This document shows, piece after piece, positions 16,351 to 25,141 of a stretch of DNA of 64,000 nt. Below the pieces are notes generated by a model. The model worked only from the letters and a program-made list of their open reading frames with translations. It had not been told where the DNA came from and ran no database searches. Position 1 is the stretch's first letter; every line of letters begins with the position of its first letter. This DNA is from FEB-10 sp963710645. Lineage in GTDB: Bacteria; Acidobacteriota; Thermoanaerobaculia; Thermoanaerobaculales; Sulfomarinibacteraceae. The stretch lies in NCBI GenBank assembly GCA_963710645.1, contig CAVQBD010000009.1, positions 620,001-684,000 on the forward strand, read 5' to 3'. The translations under genes and the position numbers were made by a program.

Positions 16351-18066
16351 ATGAAGGAGTCCATCCTCGCCCACCCCTCGCTCATCGAACGACTGGTCGC
16401 AGTCGCGAGGAAGCTCCGTTCCATTCACCGACCCAACGAGGCGGCGCAGCTTCTGGAAATCGCCGCCGCCCTGTCGCCCCGGGGCGCGAGCCTGCGCGAA
16501 GAGGCCCACCGCCTGCGGGGTGAAGAGGGCATCGAGGATTTCGACCGAGAGCTCAAGCGGCGCAATCTGGAGGCCTCCCACGCCCTCGGGATGGCGCACA
16601 TCTACCAGAGCCGCGGCGAATTCGACCGAGCGGTGGAGATGATCGATCTCGCCAAGATGAGGACGCCGTTCAACTACCTCGCATTTACCGCCGCCGGCTA
16701 CCTCCACCTCCGCAACGGCGATCCCGAAACCGCGCTGGACGAGTTCACACAGGCACGACGTCTCAACCCCCTGGATTTCAAGCTCGCGGTGGAGACTTCA
16801 CGGGCGGCACTGGAGAACGAGGATTTCGAGGGCGCCCTGGAAAACGCCGTCGACGCCATGTTGCTGGCTACCTGGCGCTCCGATCGGCTGCTCGAACAGG
16901 AACGCCGAAGGGTCGAAACCCTGGCCAGGTTGTGCCATCGCGACGCCGGCGAAATGGACGCCCTCATCAACACACGCACGGCGTCCCTGCAGAAGGCCGC
17001 GGATCATCTGGCACTGAGCCACGCCAGACTCTTCTCCGAACTGCGGGCTCCCAAGGCGACACCCATCACCCTTCCGGGGGACGAGTCTCGGACCAATCTG
17101 CTGCAGCGCGCCAACGAGCTCCGCACCATGGGGCTGTTCCGCCATTTCTCCGACGACCAGCTCATCTCGCTGGCCAAACTGCTCGAAGCGCAGCCCTTCT
17201 CCTCCAATGAGGTGATCTTCCGCGAAGGCCAGGAGGGCCGGGACCTGTTCATCGTGCGCGAGGGAACGGTCCACGTGACGCGCCAGACCTCCATCGGGAC
17301 CCAGGTCTTGACCACCTTTGGATTCGGTTCGCTCTTCGGGGAGGTCTCCTACCTGGACCGCCTCGATCGTTCGGCCACAGCCGTGGGGGTCGGTGGCGGG
17401 GTGGTCTACCGTCTGCCCGTCGTGGCGTTGGAGGAGGCGGTCCGCAACAACAGCCAGCTGGCCGTAAGCCTGCTTTGGGGCTTCTGGCAGACCCTGGCCG
17501 AAAAGGTCCGCTCGGCGAACGCGCAGATGAGCGAGTTTTTCAGCCTGCCCTCCGCACCATTCGGAGTCGAGCGTCGCGCCGGTGAGGGCCACCAAATTCA
17601 CCTGCCGGAGGAAGAGAAGCTCGACATCCTCCGCGAGCAGGGGCTGTCGGCACAGGAGCTGAGTCTACTGGCGACCTACTCCCGGGAGGAACATTTTCCG
17701 CCCAACGCCGTGATCTTCACAGAGGGCGAGCCGGGAGACAATCTGTACATCGTGGTGGATGGATCGGTGAGGATCTCCCGCATGGTCCCCGGCATGGGCG
17801 AGGAGTGTCTTTCGATCCTCGGCCGGGGCGAGGTCTTCGGTGAGATGGCACTGATCGACGAGCAGCCCCGCTCCGCCGATGCCCGCGCCCACCGCCTCGG
17901 CTGCACGGTTTTCTCCGTCAGCCGCTCGCTGCTCGAAGAGGTCCTGTCCATGGATCCCGAGGCCGCCGTCCAGTTTCTGACCCTGCTGTGCCGGCTGCTC
18001 TGCCGGAGGATCAGGGCAATGAACGAGCGGCTCGTGGCCTGGCGCGTCATGGCATCCCACGAATAG
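16351..18066 (+). CDS. TPR protein with two cyclic-nucleotide-binding domains
   Basis: 571 aa, no signal peptide. Residues about 30-215 are helical TPR-like (SHALGMAHIYQSRGEFDRAVEMIDLA, TAAGYLHLRNGDPETALDEFTQA). Two CNB domains follow at about 255-375 and 430-545. The second has a good phosphate-binding cassette, GEVFGEMALIDEQPRSADARA, with the cNMP-contacting Glu and Arg. The first is degenerate (FGEVSYLDRLDRSATA). No HTH, kinase or channel part is attached, so it probably acts as a cAMP- or cGMP-sensing scaffold. It is a monocistronic gene. Confidence 0.88.
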   Translation: MKESILAHPSLIERLVAVARKLRSIHRPNEAAQLLEIAAALSPRGASLREEAHRLRGEEGIEDFDRELKRRNLEASHALGMAHIYQSRGEFDRAVEMIDLAKMRTPFNYLAFTAAGYLHLRNGDPETALDEFTQARRLNPLDFKLAVETSRAALENEDFEGALENAVDAMLLATWRSDRLLEQERRRVETLARLCHRDAGEMDALINTRTASLQKAADHLALSHARLFSELRAPKATPITLPGDESRTNLLQRANELRTMGLFRHFSDDQLISLAKLLEAQPFSSNEVIFREGQEGRDLFIVREGTVHVTRQTSIGTQVLTTFGFGSLFGEVSYLDRLDRSATAVGVGGGVVYRLPVVALEEAVRNNSQLAVSLLWGFWQTLAEKVRSANAQMSEFFSLPSAPFGVERRAGEGHQIHLPEEEKLDILREQGLSAQELSLLATYSREEHFPPNAVIFTEGEPGDNLYIVVDGSVRISRMVPGMGEECLSILGRGEVFGEMALIDEQPRSADARAHRLGCTVFSVSRSLLEEVLSMDPEAAVQFLTLLCRLLCRRIRAMNERLVAWRVMASHE

Positions 18067-18150
18067 CCCCCACCCCACCGCCCAGCTGCAAGTTAAACGT
18101 TGAATGTTAGGATCATCCGGATTTCCGTGAGATGGACAGTGGTTGAATTA

Positions 18151-18185
18151 GAAATGAAAAATGTGAAATGTGAAATTCGGAATGT
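18151..18185. repeat. Heptamer array, degenerate AAAATGT/GAAATGT x5
   Basis: GAAATGA, AAAATGT, GAAATGT, GAAATTC and GGAATGT follow each other at exact 7-bp steps between two convergent genes. A GTTAAAC-type pair lies at 18092-18108. Confidence 0.6.
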
Positions 18186-18263
18186 CCACTCGCACCGATC
18201 TCGTGTGCAGTTCTGGAACCTACCAGCCACAGTATCCAGAAAGGCTTGTGGAATGAGCCCCGA

Positions 18264-18617
18264 TCAGGACCTTGGGTTGAGCAAACGCCAGGTCATGGCA
18301 CGGACCTGATCGAAGAGCTGCAGCGAAGCGCTCGCGCGAGTGGAGTCGATCGCGCCGGCGTGAACCAGGAGGCGAAGATGGCAGTCGACCTCTTTCGCGG
18401 AGCCGTAGGCGATTCGCCAGTGATGGAGCCGATCCCGGCCCGTTCGGCCGTGTCCCTCTGCAATATTGGCGGGAACCGATGACGCCGATCTGATCGCCTG
18501 ATCTGCGAGGCTCTTGACGGGAGCCGGCACACGTTTGACAAGGGAGATGGCTTCCCCGGCAGCTTCGATGGCCTTGCCGTAGACGATGAGTTGGTTGCCT
18601 TGGTACGCGTCGATCAT
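18264..18617 (-). CDS. Four-helix-bundle protein (S23/23S rRNA intervening-sequence family)
   Basis: 117 aa. The ATG at 18617 has a perfect GGAGGTGATC directly upstream; the in-frame ATG at 18638 would place that site inside the gene. The family core is plain: LADQAIRSASSVPANIAEGHGR at about 45-67, then HHWRIAYGSAKEVDCHLRLLVHAG. These small helical pentamers occur inside 23S rRNA insertions, as free-standing chromosomal genes, and as Avd accessory proteins of diversity-generating retroelements. No rRNA or reverse transcriptase is in this window, so this is a free-standing copy of unknown role. A long inverted repeat lies just upstream. Confidence 0.88.
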   Translation of the reverse strand: MIDAYQGNQLIVYGKAIEAAGEAISLVKRVPAPVKSLADQAIRSASSVPANIAEGHGRTGRDRLHHWRIAYGSAKEVDCHLRLLVHAGAIDSTRASASLQLFDQVRAMTWRLLNPRS

Positions 18618-18651
18618 GATCACCTCCGGGTCGTTCATTGAGTTCTCCCGA

Positions 18652-18725
18652 CGTCGATCTGTTTCCGGATGTCAAGGGTCGTCTGACGACTTGTCTTGCC
18701 CTTGACATCCGGAAACAGATCGACG
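18652..18725. repeat. 27-bp perfect inverted repeat upstream of the four-helix-bundle gene
   Basis: Arms 18652-18678 and 18699-18725 are exact reverse complements separated by 20 bp. They contain TCTGTTTCCGGATGTCAAGG and its complement. The element begins 35 bp upstream of the ATG at 18617, so it could be a transcribed hairpin, an operator or a mobile-element end. Confidence 0.9.
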
Positions 18726-18787
18726 ATTTCCTCCCAGCGAACGACCCGGAGGGGATCACGATGCGCTCCCAGGGAACATCTATCAGC

Positions 18788-18807
18788 GACAGTCGGCAGT
18801 CGGCAGC
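18788..18807. repeat. Short heptamer array, CGACAGT/CGGCAGT
   Basis: About three period-7 units within the gene-free stretch 18618-19177. The remaining sequence there is GC-rich with partial inverted repeats (GATCAGCGACCGC versus CCCTGATCGCTGA), and no gene could be supported. Confidence 0.5.
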
Positions 18808-19032
18808 GGCCGGGACAGGGACAGCAACCGGCGTCCGGGGCAGATGGCAGCATCGGTGATCAGCGACCGCAATTTGGGGCAATCGCCGCTAAACACCGCC
18901 GCGGCCCCTGATCGCTGACGCAGCCGCCGATCATGGACGCTGTCCCTGATTGCCGTCGCTGCCCCTGCCGCCTGGATCCCCGCACGGAGACGGGCACGCA
19001 GAAGCCCCACCTCACGTTTTCCCGGATGAACC

Positions 19033-19060
19033 GAACGTTAAACGTTGAACGTTGAACGTT
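19033..19060. repeat. Heptamer array, unit GAACGTT x4
   Basis: GAACGTT, AAACGTT, GAACGTT, GAACGTT, followed by CCCCCGCCCGCC. The AACGTT core recurs at 19131, 20972, 21023, 23877, 34288 and 38729. Confidence 0.85.
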
Positions 19061-19130
19061 CCCCCGCCCGCCTGCATGGGAAACGGTCCGTCTGCATGAG
19101 GAGCTCACCTCGCCGGCCCAACCAAACCTC

Positions 19131-19165
19131 ACGTTTGACGTTTAACGTTCAACGCGTCACGTGCA
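19131..19165. repeat. Heptamer array, unit ACGTTTA x5, degenerate
   Basis: ACGTTTG, ACGTTTA, ACGTTCA, ACGCGTC, ACGTGCA in tandem, ending 12 bp before the stop of the VWFA gene at 19178. Confidence 0.7.
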
Positions 19166-19177
19166 ATGTCGACCCGT

Positions 19178-20923
19178 TCACGGAACCGACACCACCATGC
19201 GTTCGAAAGATGCCTGGCGGGTTACCTGATCCAACAGTCCCACCCCCACTCGGTGCTGGCCCTCTCGAAGCAGCAGCTGGAGATCGATTTTGAAACGGTC
19301 ATCTCTCGCCGCCTCCAGCTCGTCCGCAGAGAATCGAATGAGGTGTTCCTGGCTCTGCATCTCGGAGCTGCGGCCTGCCATGTCACGCGCTCCGATGAAG
19401 AGAATGACCCGGCCCACGAAGTCATCGCCCTCTGGCAGCAGCGCGACTGTGTTCAGGGGAAAGGACAGGTCCAACGGCACCGTCCAGCGATCGCCGGATG
19501 CGGGCGCCGGTCGGCCCCGCCGCAGCTCAACCGCCATCGGATTGTCATCGATGTCGATCATCAGCGAGCTGTAGACGCGGTCCTGCACCTGGGTCTCTCG
19601 GCTCTTTTCGACGTAACGCCGCCGATATCGAAGGTCGTACCCGGACCTGTCCGGGAGCTCGACCTCGATCTTGTGGATGCGGTCCTGTCCGCTGTTGGAA
19701 ATCGTGTAGCCCATGGAGTAGTAGCTGAACAGGTCGTCGCGGATCAACTCCAATCCGCCAGAAACATCGTTTGTGTTGACCACCGCGAGACCGCCCGTGT
19801 ACTGCGCCATGTACCGCAGGGAATCCTGGTAGGTCTTCATGCCGAGCGACGACGCCGTGGGGTCGGAGGATCCGAATCGGCTCTCCGCGCCGTAGCCCTC
19901 AAGTGGATTCAAACCACTCGCGTCGATGGTGTAGAAGCTCACCTCCTGGGCGTTGGCGATTGAAGTCAGAGATTGAAAGGCGCGGGTCCTATCTGTGTTG
20001 ACGCGGCGTCCCATGAACGCGGTGTCGTGAAACGCTGTGGCGTACTCGTGCATCAGACCGATGCCCGGCGCCATGGGAAGACCGCTCGAGATGTAGACCA
20101 CGGACTTGCGGCCGTCCAAACCCGAAAGAACGGACAACGCCTCCTTCAGACCTTCGAGGGCGAAGGTGACGTTCATGGCCTCTTCCTCGGCAAAAGCGGT
20201 GATCTCTTGTCTGAAGGACATCTGGACGGCACGCACCTCGTCTTTGCCCTTGGAGCTCTCCAGGTTGGTTACTGCTTCCTGGATCCGCTCCTGAATTTCC
20301 CGCCGGTCGTTGTCCCGGTTGGTCCGGCCGCCGCTCACCGTTGCAAGACTCCGCAGCGCGGCGTTGACCGATTGGGGGTCGTCGGTAAAGGGCTCGAGGA
20401 TCTTGACCGACCTTTCGAAGCTCACCACCATCATCTCCACCGGGCCGACCAGATTCTCGGTAACGAACTCACGCACCCGTCGGAGCACACGGTTTCGCTG
20501 GAGTGGATCGATGTTCTCGTTGTCCACGTAGAGCACGACATAGACGGGCCGGATTTCGACCGCATCAGCCGACCCGTCTGCCTCGGGTTCGATCTCAGGT
20601 TCGGGCGGCGGCGGCAGGATCTCGTTCACCGCCGAGGTCATTTGGCGGTGTTCGATGACCTCGCGGTCGAGTTCAGCGAAGTTGGAGATGGGCATTTCCA
20701 CGCCGTCCTGGAGCACCCGAAAATCCTCGGCGGTGAGTCCCGGAATCGGCCGACCCTTGCCATCGCGAACGTACACGTCCACGTTGACGACGGTGACCTC
20801 CACCTCGTCCACAAACTCGAGACCCCCCACCCGCTCGTCCGAGGTGTCGGCTGCAGACTGGCACGGAGCCTGCGCCGCGAACCCGAGGATCACCAGCATC
20901 GCCGTCACCAAGAATCGCTTCAC
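19178..20923 (-). CDS. Exported VWFA-related protein, acidobacterial type
   Basis: 581 aa from a GTG at 20923 with GGAGGTGCGA upstream. Residues 1-24 are a signal peptide. VTVVNVDVYVRDGKGRPIPGLTAEDFRVLQDG (about 44-75) is the hallmark N-terminus of the VWFA-related family common in Acidobacteriota. A Pro/Glu linker (LPPPPEPEIEPEADG) follows, then a von Willebrand A domain starting RPVYVVLYVDNENID, whose metal site is DxNxN rather than DxSxS. SGLDGRKSVVYISSGLP and FYTIDASGLNP are further family motifs. Probably an exported, possibly metal-binding, protein-interaction module. Function unproven. Confidence 0.88.
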   Translation of the reverse strand: MKRFLVTAMLVILGFAAQAPCQSAADTSDERVGGLEFVDEVEVTVVNVDVYVRDGKGRPIPGLTAEDFRVLQDGVEMPISNFAELDREVIEHRQMTSAVNEILPPPPEPEIEPEADGSADAVEIRPVYVVLYVDNENIDPLQRNRVLRRVREFVTENLVGPVEMMVVSFERSVKILEPFTDDPQSVNAALRSLATVSGGRTNRDNDRREIQERIQEAVTNLESSKGKDEVRAVQMSFRQEITAFAEEEAMNVTFALEGLKEALSVLSGLDGRKSVVYISSGLPMAPGIGLMHEYATAFHDTAFMGRRVNTDRTRAFQSLTSIANAQEVSFYTIDASGLNPLEGYGAESRFGSSDPTASSLGMKTYQDSLRYMAQYTGGLAVVNTNDVSGGLELIRDDLFSYYSMGYTISNSGQDRIHKIEVELPDRSGYDLRYRRRYVEKSRETQVQDRVYSSLMIDIDDNPMAVELRRGRPAPASGDRWTVPLDLSFPLNTVALLPEGDDFVGRVILFIGARDMAGRSSEMQSQEHLIRFSADELEAARDDRFKIDLQLLLREGQHRVGVGLLDQVTRQASFERMVVSVP

Positions 20924-20971
20924 TCGCACCTCCGACCGCAATTGTAGGACACGAAAGCCGAATCAGTTGTC

Positions 20972-21057
20972 ACACGTTCAACGTTAGATGTTAAACGTTA
21001 AACATTGGTGTCTTGGTACGTAACATTCAACGTGTAACGTTTAACGTTCAACGTGAA
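20972..21057. repeat. Two heptamer arrays of AACGTT type, 5 units each
   Basis: 20972-21006 reads ACACGTT, CAACGTT, AGATGTT, AAACGTT, AAACATT. 21023-21057 reads ACATTCA, ACGTGTA, ACGTTTA, ACGTTCA, ACGTGAA. The two are roughly inverted relative to each other and lie between divergent genes. Confidence 0.75.
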
Positions 21058-21106
21058 AGGGAACCGCTCGACTGTTTGTTACTCCTACTGTGCAAGGGAG
21101 GACGAG

Positions 21107-21814
21107 ATGAACCACTCGATCCACACAGATGGCTTCGACGACACAACGCCCGGGACGATCATGGTCCCGGACGTGCTCCCCATTTTTCCCCTGGCCAGGG
21201 TCGTCCTGCTGCCGGGTGAGGTGCTGCCCCTTCATATCTTCGAGCAGCGCTACCGCGACATGGTCACCGACGCCATCTCCGGTCACCGCGTGATCGGCAT
21301 GGTGGAAGCTCTTCCCTCAGCCGATGAACACGACATCGGCCTGGCGAAGGTGCGGGACATCGGTTGTGTGGGCTTCATCGCCCAACACCAGCAATTGCCC
21401 GACGGGCGTTTCCTGCTGTGGTTGCTCGGCCTGGAGCGCTTCAGGATCGAACACGAACTGGAGACCGACCTCACCTATCGCAACGTCAAGGTCAACTACG
21501 ACCCTGCCGAACACTCGGCGCGGAGATTGGCCGGAATCCAACCCGTACGACGTGAGCTCAGGTCGATGCTGCCCAACCTGCTCGATGCCGATAAATCGAC
21601 GCGTATGGCCCTGGCGAACCAACTCGACGAGGTCAGCGACACCCAGTTGATCGCCCTGGCGAGCCAGATTCTGGAGTTGCCGGCGGAACGCAAACAACAG
21701 ATCCTCGAGGCAGCCAACCAGACCAGTCGATTCATGATGGTCTACGAGGATGTCTTCCAGCACCTGGAGCACAATCCGAACGACGAGGATTTTGACGGGG
21801 CAGTGTTGAACTGA
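21107..21814 (+). CDS. Lon N-terminal (substrate-binding) domain protein
   Basis: 235 aa from the ATG at 21107 with AGGGAGGACGAG upstream. LPIFPLARVVLLPGEVLPLHIFEQRYRDMVTDA is the classic start of the Lon LAN/PUA-like domain, followed by a helical part. It is about 200 residues long and has no AAA+ or protease domain, so it is a stand-alone LAN protein like those in many bacteria. Possible roles are substrate recruitment or adaptor activity. Function not known. Its promoter region contains the heptamer arrays 20972-21057. Confidence 0.88.
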   Translation: MNHSIHTDGFDDTTPGTIMVPDVLPIFPLARVVLLPGEVLPLHIFEQRYRDMVTDAISGHRVIGMVEALPSADEHDIGLAKVRDIGCVGFIAQHQQLPDGRFLLWLLGLERFRIEHELETDLTYRNVKVNYDPAEHSARRLAGIQPVRRELRSMLPNLLDADKSTRMALANQLDEVSDTQLIALASQILELPAERKQQILEAANQTSRFMMVYEDVFQHLEHNPNDEDFDGAVLN

Positions 21815-21822
21815 TCCGAGGG

Positions 21823-21984
21823 GCTCGGGACTCGGGACTCGGAATTTCTTACCTGTGTTTGGAAGAAGGATCTGGGGTCCGGCATCCGGCATCCGACTTC
21901 TGGGCTCTGGGTGGGGGATCTCACACCTCGTACCCCATACCCCGAACCCGGGCGGGCGGGGATCTCGCACCTCGCATCTCGCTA
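21823..21984. repeat. Cluster of heptamer arrays between the Lon-N and acyl-CoA dehydrogenase genes
   Basis: GCTCGGG/ACTCGGG units at 21823-21842, CCGGCAT units drifting to CTGGGCT at 21879-21913, TACCCCA/TACCCCG near 21930, and CTCGCAC/CTCGCAT units at 21964-21984. At least four different period-7 units occur in one 200-bp junction. Confidence 0.75.
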
Positions 21985-22013
21985 GAGCGTACAATCGTTG
22001 CCGGAGGTCCCCC

Positions 22014-23735
22014 ATGGCACACTCCGATCCTTCTGCAGACGCTCGCACTGATCTCGATCTCTGGCGCGCGGACGCCTCCGCCAACGCCTACGACACCGAT
22101 CTTTTCTTCCGGCGGCTGTTGGAACGATACCTTGGTCCTCGGCTCCAAAGCATGGAAGCCAGACTGCGACAACTCGCCGAGGCTGCGGGACCGGAGCTCG
22201 ACGCCCTCGTGGCCGAGTCCAACCGGGACGAAAACCTGCCCGCCCTGCGCCGGTTCGACGGTTTCGGGCGCTCGGTGGAGGAGGTGGTCTTCCATCCTTC
22301 TTATCACGTGGTCGGGCAGGTTTTCTGGTCGAGCGGCGTGCTGTCGTTGCTGGCTGAACCCGGCCACGAGGTGGCCACCGGCGCTCTGGCCTACCTACTG
22401 GATCAACACGGAGAGGGCGGTCATGCCTGCCCGGTGGCATGTACGGCGGGAGCCATCAAGCTTCTCCAGCGCGTCGGCAGCGACGACCAGTGTCACCGCT
22501 ACCTGCCCCGCCTCCTGGACCCGGATTACCGAAACCGGCTGCACGCCGCCCAGTTCGTCACCGAGATCCAGGGGGGTTCAGACGTCGGCACCAACTCGTG
22601 CGTCGCGACCCCCGATCCTGACCAGTCCGGCCGGTACCGGATCACCGGCGAGAAGTGGTTCTGTTCGGTGGCAGACGCGGGCCTGTTCGTGGTCAGCGCC
22701 CGGCTCGAGGACGCGACTGAAGGCACCAGGGGCTTGGGACTCTTTCTGGTTCCCCGGTTGATCGACGGGCGTCCCAACGGATTCACCCTCAAACGACTCA
22801 AGACCAAGCTCGGTACACGGTCTATGGCCACCGGAGAAATGGCCTTCGACGGAGCACAGGGAGAAGCCATCGGCCCCCTCGATGCCGGATTCAAAAACCT
22901 CGTGGGCATCGTATTGGACACTTCGAGGGTCCACAACGCCCTGGCGGCCTGCGGCATCATGCGACGTGCCTTCGTCGAAGCGCAGACCTTCGCCGGCCGC
23001 AGACGGGCGTTCGCCAATCCCATCCTCGACTATCCCGCGGTCCAGGAGACCCTCGCGCGAATGAAGCTGCGCACTGTGGCCGGGCTCAGCACGACCTTCC
23101 GAGTCCTCTCCATGAGCGACCAACTCGCTGCCGAGCCCGACAACCCGGCTGTTGCCGGCGCGCGCCGAATCGCGGTGATGATCAACAAGTACTGGACGGC
23201 GGTTTCAAGCACCGCCAATGCCCGGGATGGCATCGAGGTACTCGGTGGTAACGGCACCATCGACGATTTTTCGCCCTTGCCGAGGCTCTACCGAGACGCC
23301 ATGGTGGTGGAAAGCTGGGAGGGCACCCACAACACGCTCTGCGCTCAGGTCGTGAGGGATATGCTGACCCGTTCCCTCCACCGTCCCTGGCTGGATTGGA
23401 TTTTGGCCGAAATCGAGGCTATCGGCCACCCGCAACTGGCCGGGCCCGTCGCAATCGCTGGGGATCTCCACGCCGCGACGGCGCTCAAAATCTCCAAGCT
23501 CTTGGAACAGCCCGATTTGGCGCCGGCCCGCATGCGATCGGTCATGGATCAGATGTGTCGGCTCACCGACTGGATCTCCATGGTTGCCCAGGCGCAGTGG
23601 GTCCTCGAGCACCACGGTTCGGGTGAGATTCTGGACGCAATCGAGCTCTACAGGCTGACGGCTCTGGAAGGGGTCGACGTCTTCGATCACCCCGAGATGA
23701 TCGAACTCCAGCGGCGTTTGGCGGCGGGGTTGTAA
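22014..23735 (+). CDS. AidB-like acyl-CoA dehydrogenase
   Basis: 573 aa from the ATG at 22014 with GGAGGT upstream; the upstream extension of the frame is repeat sequence. It is longer than ordinary acyl-CoA dehydrogenases (about 380 aa) and matches AidB-type flavoproteins. Motifs: AAQFVTEIQGGSDVGTN and ITGEKWFCSVADAG (FAD/acyl region), GLFLVPR, KLGTRSMATGEMAFDGA, and ARDGIEVLGGNGTIDDFSPLPRLYRDAMVVESWEGTHNTL, in which Glu near EGT is the usual catalytic-base position. AidB protects DNA from alkylation in E. coli; a fatty-acid role is also possible. Monocistronic. Confidence 0.88.
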   Translation: MAHSDPSADARTDLDLWRADASANAYDTDLFFRRLLERYLGPRLQSMEARLRQLAEAAGPELDALVAESNRDENLPALRRFDGFGRSVEEVVFHPSYHVVGQVFWSSGVLSLLAEPGHEVATGALAYLLDQHGEGGHACPVACTAGAIKLLQRVGSDDQCHRYLPRLLDPDYRNRLHAAQFVTEIQGGSDVGTNSCVATPDPDQSGRYRITGEKWFCSVADAGLFVVSARLEDATEGTRGLGLFLVPRLIDGRPNGFTLKRLKTKLGTRSMATGEMAFDGAQGEAIGPLDAGFKNLVGIVLDTSRVHNALAACGIMRRAFVEAQTFAGRRRAFANPILDYPAVQETLARMKLRTVAGLSTTFRVLSMSDQLAAEPDNPAVAGARRIAVMINKYWTAVSSTANARDGIEVLGGNGTIDDFSPLPRLYRDAMVVESWEGTHNTLCAQVVRDMLTRSLHRPWLDWILAEIEAIGHPQLAGPVAIAGDLHAATALKISKLLEQPDLAPARMRSVMDQMCRLTDWISMVAQAQWVLEHHGSGEILDAIELYRLTALEGVDVFDHPEMIELQRRLAAGL

Positions 23736-23786
23736 AGGACCATCCGGAGAGAATAGGCGCGACAGGCAGGCTCGCCGCCCATAGCG

Positions 23787-23932
23787 GTCGAAAGTCCAAA
23801 GTCGAAAGTTGAAAGTCCCCACCCGTCCTCCCGGAGCGAGTGCGTTGATCGGGAGTGCCACTCCGGGCACACTGAGGTTGAAAGTTGCACGTTAAACGTT
23901 GAACGTTCCCACCCGCCCTCCCAGTCCGTGAA
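23787..23932. repeat. Heptamer arrays plus partial copy of the 236-bp repeat
   Basis: GTCGAAA/GTCCAAA x4 at 23787-23814 and GTTGAAA, GTTGCAC, GTTAAAC, GTTGAAC, GTT at 23877-23907. The stretch 23850-23932 (GTGCCACTCCGGGCAC, then the AACGTT units, then CCCACCCGCCCTCCC) is a diverged copy of one end of the inverted repeats at 34110 and 38690. Confidence 0.75.
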
Positions 23933-23937
23933 AGGTC

Positions 23938-24055
23938 GCGATGGGCGGGTGTGTCGTCTTTGACAATGTTGGGAATCAAGGTGCTGGCAAACTCGTCCCG
24001 TAAGGTCCCAACAATGTCTAAGGGGGCTCCCTCGGGGAGCGCGATTGGGAGATGG
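23938..24055. repeat. Intergenic hairpin element A, copy 2
   Basis: GACAATGTTGGGA (23962-23974) and TCCCAACAATGTC (24006-24018) are a perfect 13-bp inverted repeat around a variable 31-bp centre, flanked by GGGCGGGTGTGTC and GGGGGCTCCCTCGGGGAGCGCG. It accounts for the rest of the gene-free stretch 23736-24107. Confidence 0.7.
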
Positions 24056-24107
24056 GCCCGTCGAAATCACCGCATCGAATCGACCGCGCCGGTCGTGGAT
24101 CAGGGCG

Positions 24108-24302
24108 TCACGTAACTCGAGGCGGCAGGGGGGAGGACGGAGATTCCCCCGCCTCATCCTGGGACGTCACGCCCACGAACACGAGACCGAAGGCAATCAC
24201 GAGAGCCGCCGCCAGCAACGGCACCAGGATTTTCGACCAGGAGTCGTGCCCTGCATCCGTGTTCCCGAGCGCGCTCGCTGTCTCGAACTCGTACGACGTC
24301 AT
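24108..24302 (-). CDS. Small single-pass membrane protein
   Basis: 64 aa from the ATG at 24302 with GAGGATCGAAGC upstream; an ATG at 24320 lacks a site. The N-terminal 25 residues are polar (MTSYEFETASALGNTDAGHD), then WSKILVPLLAAALVIAFGLVFVG forms one membrane helix, and a short Ser/Pro tail follows. It lies 91 bp downstream of the PDZ protein gene on the same strand. No family was recognised. Confidence 0.5.
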   Translation of the reverse strand: MTSYEFETASALGNTDAGHDSWSKILVPLLAAALVIAFGLVFVGVTSQDEAGESPSSPLPPRVT

Positions 24303-24355
24303 GCTTCGATCCTCATTCAATGTGTTGGATGCCTTCTGTCAGGAAATAGTTCAAG

Positions 24356-24380
24356 GCGGGCCGGCTCGCCCGGCCCGCCC
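24356..24380 (-). terminator. GC-rich hairpin after the PDZ gene
   Basis: GGCGGGCCGG and CCGGCCCGCC form a 10-bp stem. On the minus strand it is followed by TTGAACTATTT, a weak T tract, so termination is plausible but may be partial. Confidence 0.5.
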
Positions 24381-24393
24381 TCCGAACGACCGC

Positions 24394-24864
24394 TTACTTC
24401 GACGCCAGCTTGGTTGTGGAGTGATTGGTCACCATGTGTTCGCCAACCCACTCGGCCAATACGGCATTGGGAACGCTTCCGAGTTGAGCCGTCAGGTTCA
24501 CCTTGCCGCCCTGACGCTTGATCACGTAGTTCACATCGGAGCCCGGACCCAAGCTGTGCTTGACCTTCATCAAGGCTTCCTTATTCTCATCCGTCATGTC
24601 GACACCGTTGATCGAGATAAACACGTCACCCGGTTTGAATCCGGCGCGCTGAGCCGGGCTGTCGGAATAGACCTTGGTGACCTGGGATCGGCCGTTGTCG
24701 AGCTTTTCGGCGTCCACACCCAACCAACCCTTCTGCTGGATTTTCGCCACCATCTTGTCCAGGCATTCCTGGGTGGTTCCATTGCAGTGCTTGTCTCCGG
24801 CCACCGCAACGGCCGTCACTCCGATCAGCACTGCCAAACCGACGATCACAAGAGCTCTCTTCAT
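24394..24864 (-). CDS. Exported PDZ-domain protein
   Basis: 156 aa from the ATG at 24864 with GCAGGGAGGTCGACT upstream; the longer frame to 24987 is not supported by a ribosome-binding site. Residues 1-23 are a signal peptide (MKRALVIVGLAVLIGVTAVAVA). A PDZ domain follows: GWLGVDAE, VTKVYSDSPAQRAGFKPGDVFISINGVDM, LGPGSDVNYVIKRQGG. Two cysteines near the mature N-terminus (CNGTTQECL) may form a disulfide. No protease domain is present, so it probably binds C-termini in the periplasm. Confidence 0.87.
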   Translation of the reverse strand: MKRALVIVGLAVLIGVTAVAVAGDKHCNGTTQECLDKMVAKIQQKGWLGVDAEKLDNGRSQVTKVYSDSPAQRAGFKPGDVFISINGVDMTDENKEALMKVKHSLGPGSDVNYVIKRQGGKVNLTAQLGSVPNAVLAEWVGEHMVTNHSTTKLASK

Positions 24865-25141
24865 AGTCGACCTCCCTGCGGCGTCCGGGACCGCGAGCGG
24901 CCCCTTGTTGGTTGAAGCCGAGGCACCGGCGGACCAGGTTCGCCGCAGATTGACCGTGTCCATCCGGTGCCTCGTCATATCGAACATGGCCCCAAGGTAG
25001 GGCCGGCAAATGTCAATGTCCTGAAGGGGTTGTCAAAGGTTGTGGCGGATGTGAACAAACTGCAAAATCGGTGGGCACCCCCCTATCCGTGCGTTATATT
25101 CCTCTTGATGGGCCTTTGCGGCCATTGGAGGATGAGACCCC

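Noticed and set aside
18264..18725. Diversity-generating retroelement
   Set aside because: Only the Avd-like fold is present; there is no reverse transcriptase, template/variable repeat pair or target gene in the window.
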